Shown one piece after another: positions 7,986 through 8,048 of a stretch of DNA of 8,048 nucleotides. How positions within the stretch are numbered: the stretch's first letter is position 1; each line of letters opens with the position of its first letter. The position numbers were made by a program, and so were the translations under genes. The notes under the pieces were generated by a model. The model was not told where the DNA came from. It did no database searches and worked only from the letters and a program-made list of their open reading frames with translations. This DNA comes from Bacteroidales bacterium UBA1410 (GTDB taxonomy: Bacteria > Bacteroidota > Bacteroidia > Bacteroidales > Dysgonomonadaceae). The DNA lies in assembly GCA_002305015.1 (NCBI GenBank), contig DBPW01000016.1, positions 57,429-65,476 of the forward strand, read 5' to 3'.

Positions 7986-8016
7986 CAAAGATATAACTAT
8001 TCCTTATAACTGCAAA
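7986..8016 (-). promoter_or_regulatory. Bacteroidota-type promoter for tRNA-Pro
   Basis: On the minus strand, TATCTTTG (complement of 7993-7986) matches the Bacteroides -7 consensus TAnnTTTG exactly. A -33 box TTTG (complement of 8016-8013) lies 19 bases upstream, the expected spacing. The -7 box ends 18 bases before the mature tRNA 5' end, giving a short leader to be removed by RNase P. This also supports the taxonomic reading of the window. Confidence 0.8.
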
Positions 8017-8024
8017 AACTTTCA

Positions 8025-8042
8025 ACATGATTCGATTCATGT
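8025..8042. repeat. Short inverted repeat upstream of the tRNA promoter
   Basis: ACATGA (8025-8030) and TCATGT (8037-8042) are perfect inverted half-sites separated by six bases (TTCGAT), just upstream of the -33 box of the tRNA promoter. It could be a protein-binding site, or the edge of a structure belonging to a gene beyond the window. It is short enough to occur by chance. Confidence 0.25.
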
Positions 8043-8048
8043 AGATCG

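Overview
The window looks like a Bacteroidota (Bacteroidales-type) chromosome segment. It carries large secreted glycoside hydrolases in one co-directional block, translation starts preceded by A/T-rich sequence without a strong Shine-Dalgarno, and a tRNA promoter matching the Bacteroides -33 TTTG / -7 TAnnTTTG pattern. Genus cannot be fixed from this sequence alone.

Layout. Positions 1-2088 (+) hold the C-terminal 695 codons of a GH78 alpha-L-rhamnosidase; the gene starts upstream of the window. After a 92-base gap with no visible promoter comes a 712-aa protein (2181-4319, +) that I read as a divergent GH65-like (alpha/alpha)6-barrel enzyme. Only 22 bases later begins a 1120-aa protein (4342-7704, +) with a signal peptide, an N-terminal DUF4450-type domain, a six-hairpin barrel and C-terminal beta-sandwich modules. 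The three genes are probably one operon. A convergent tRNA-Pro(UGG) gene lies on the minus strand (7890-7967) with its own promoter to the right, and a bidirectional terminator (7847-7887) separates it from the operon.

How the genes work together (inference). A rhamnosidase next to two further secreted enzymes of the same general fold suggests part of a polysaccharide-utilisation locus for a rhamnose-containing glycan, such as a pectic rhamnogalacturonan, an ulvan-like polymer or a bacterial heteroglycan. No SusC/SusD pair, regulator or transporter is inside the window, so the substrate cannot be named. The two uncharacterised enzymes are the main points of interest. No mobile element, CRISPR array, phage gene or defence system was seen.
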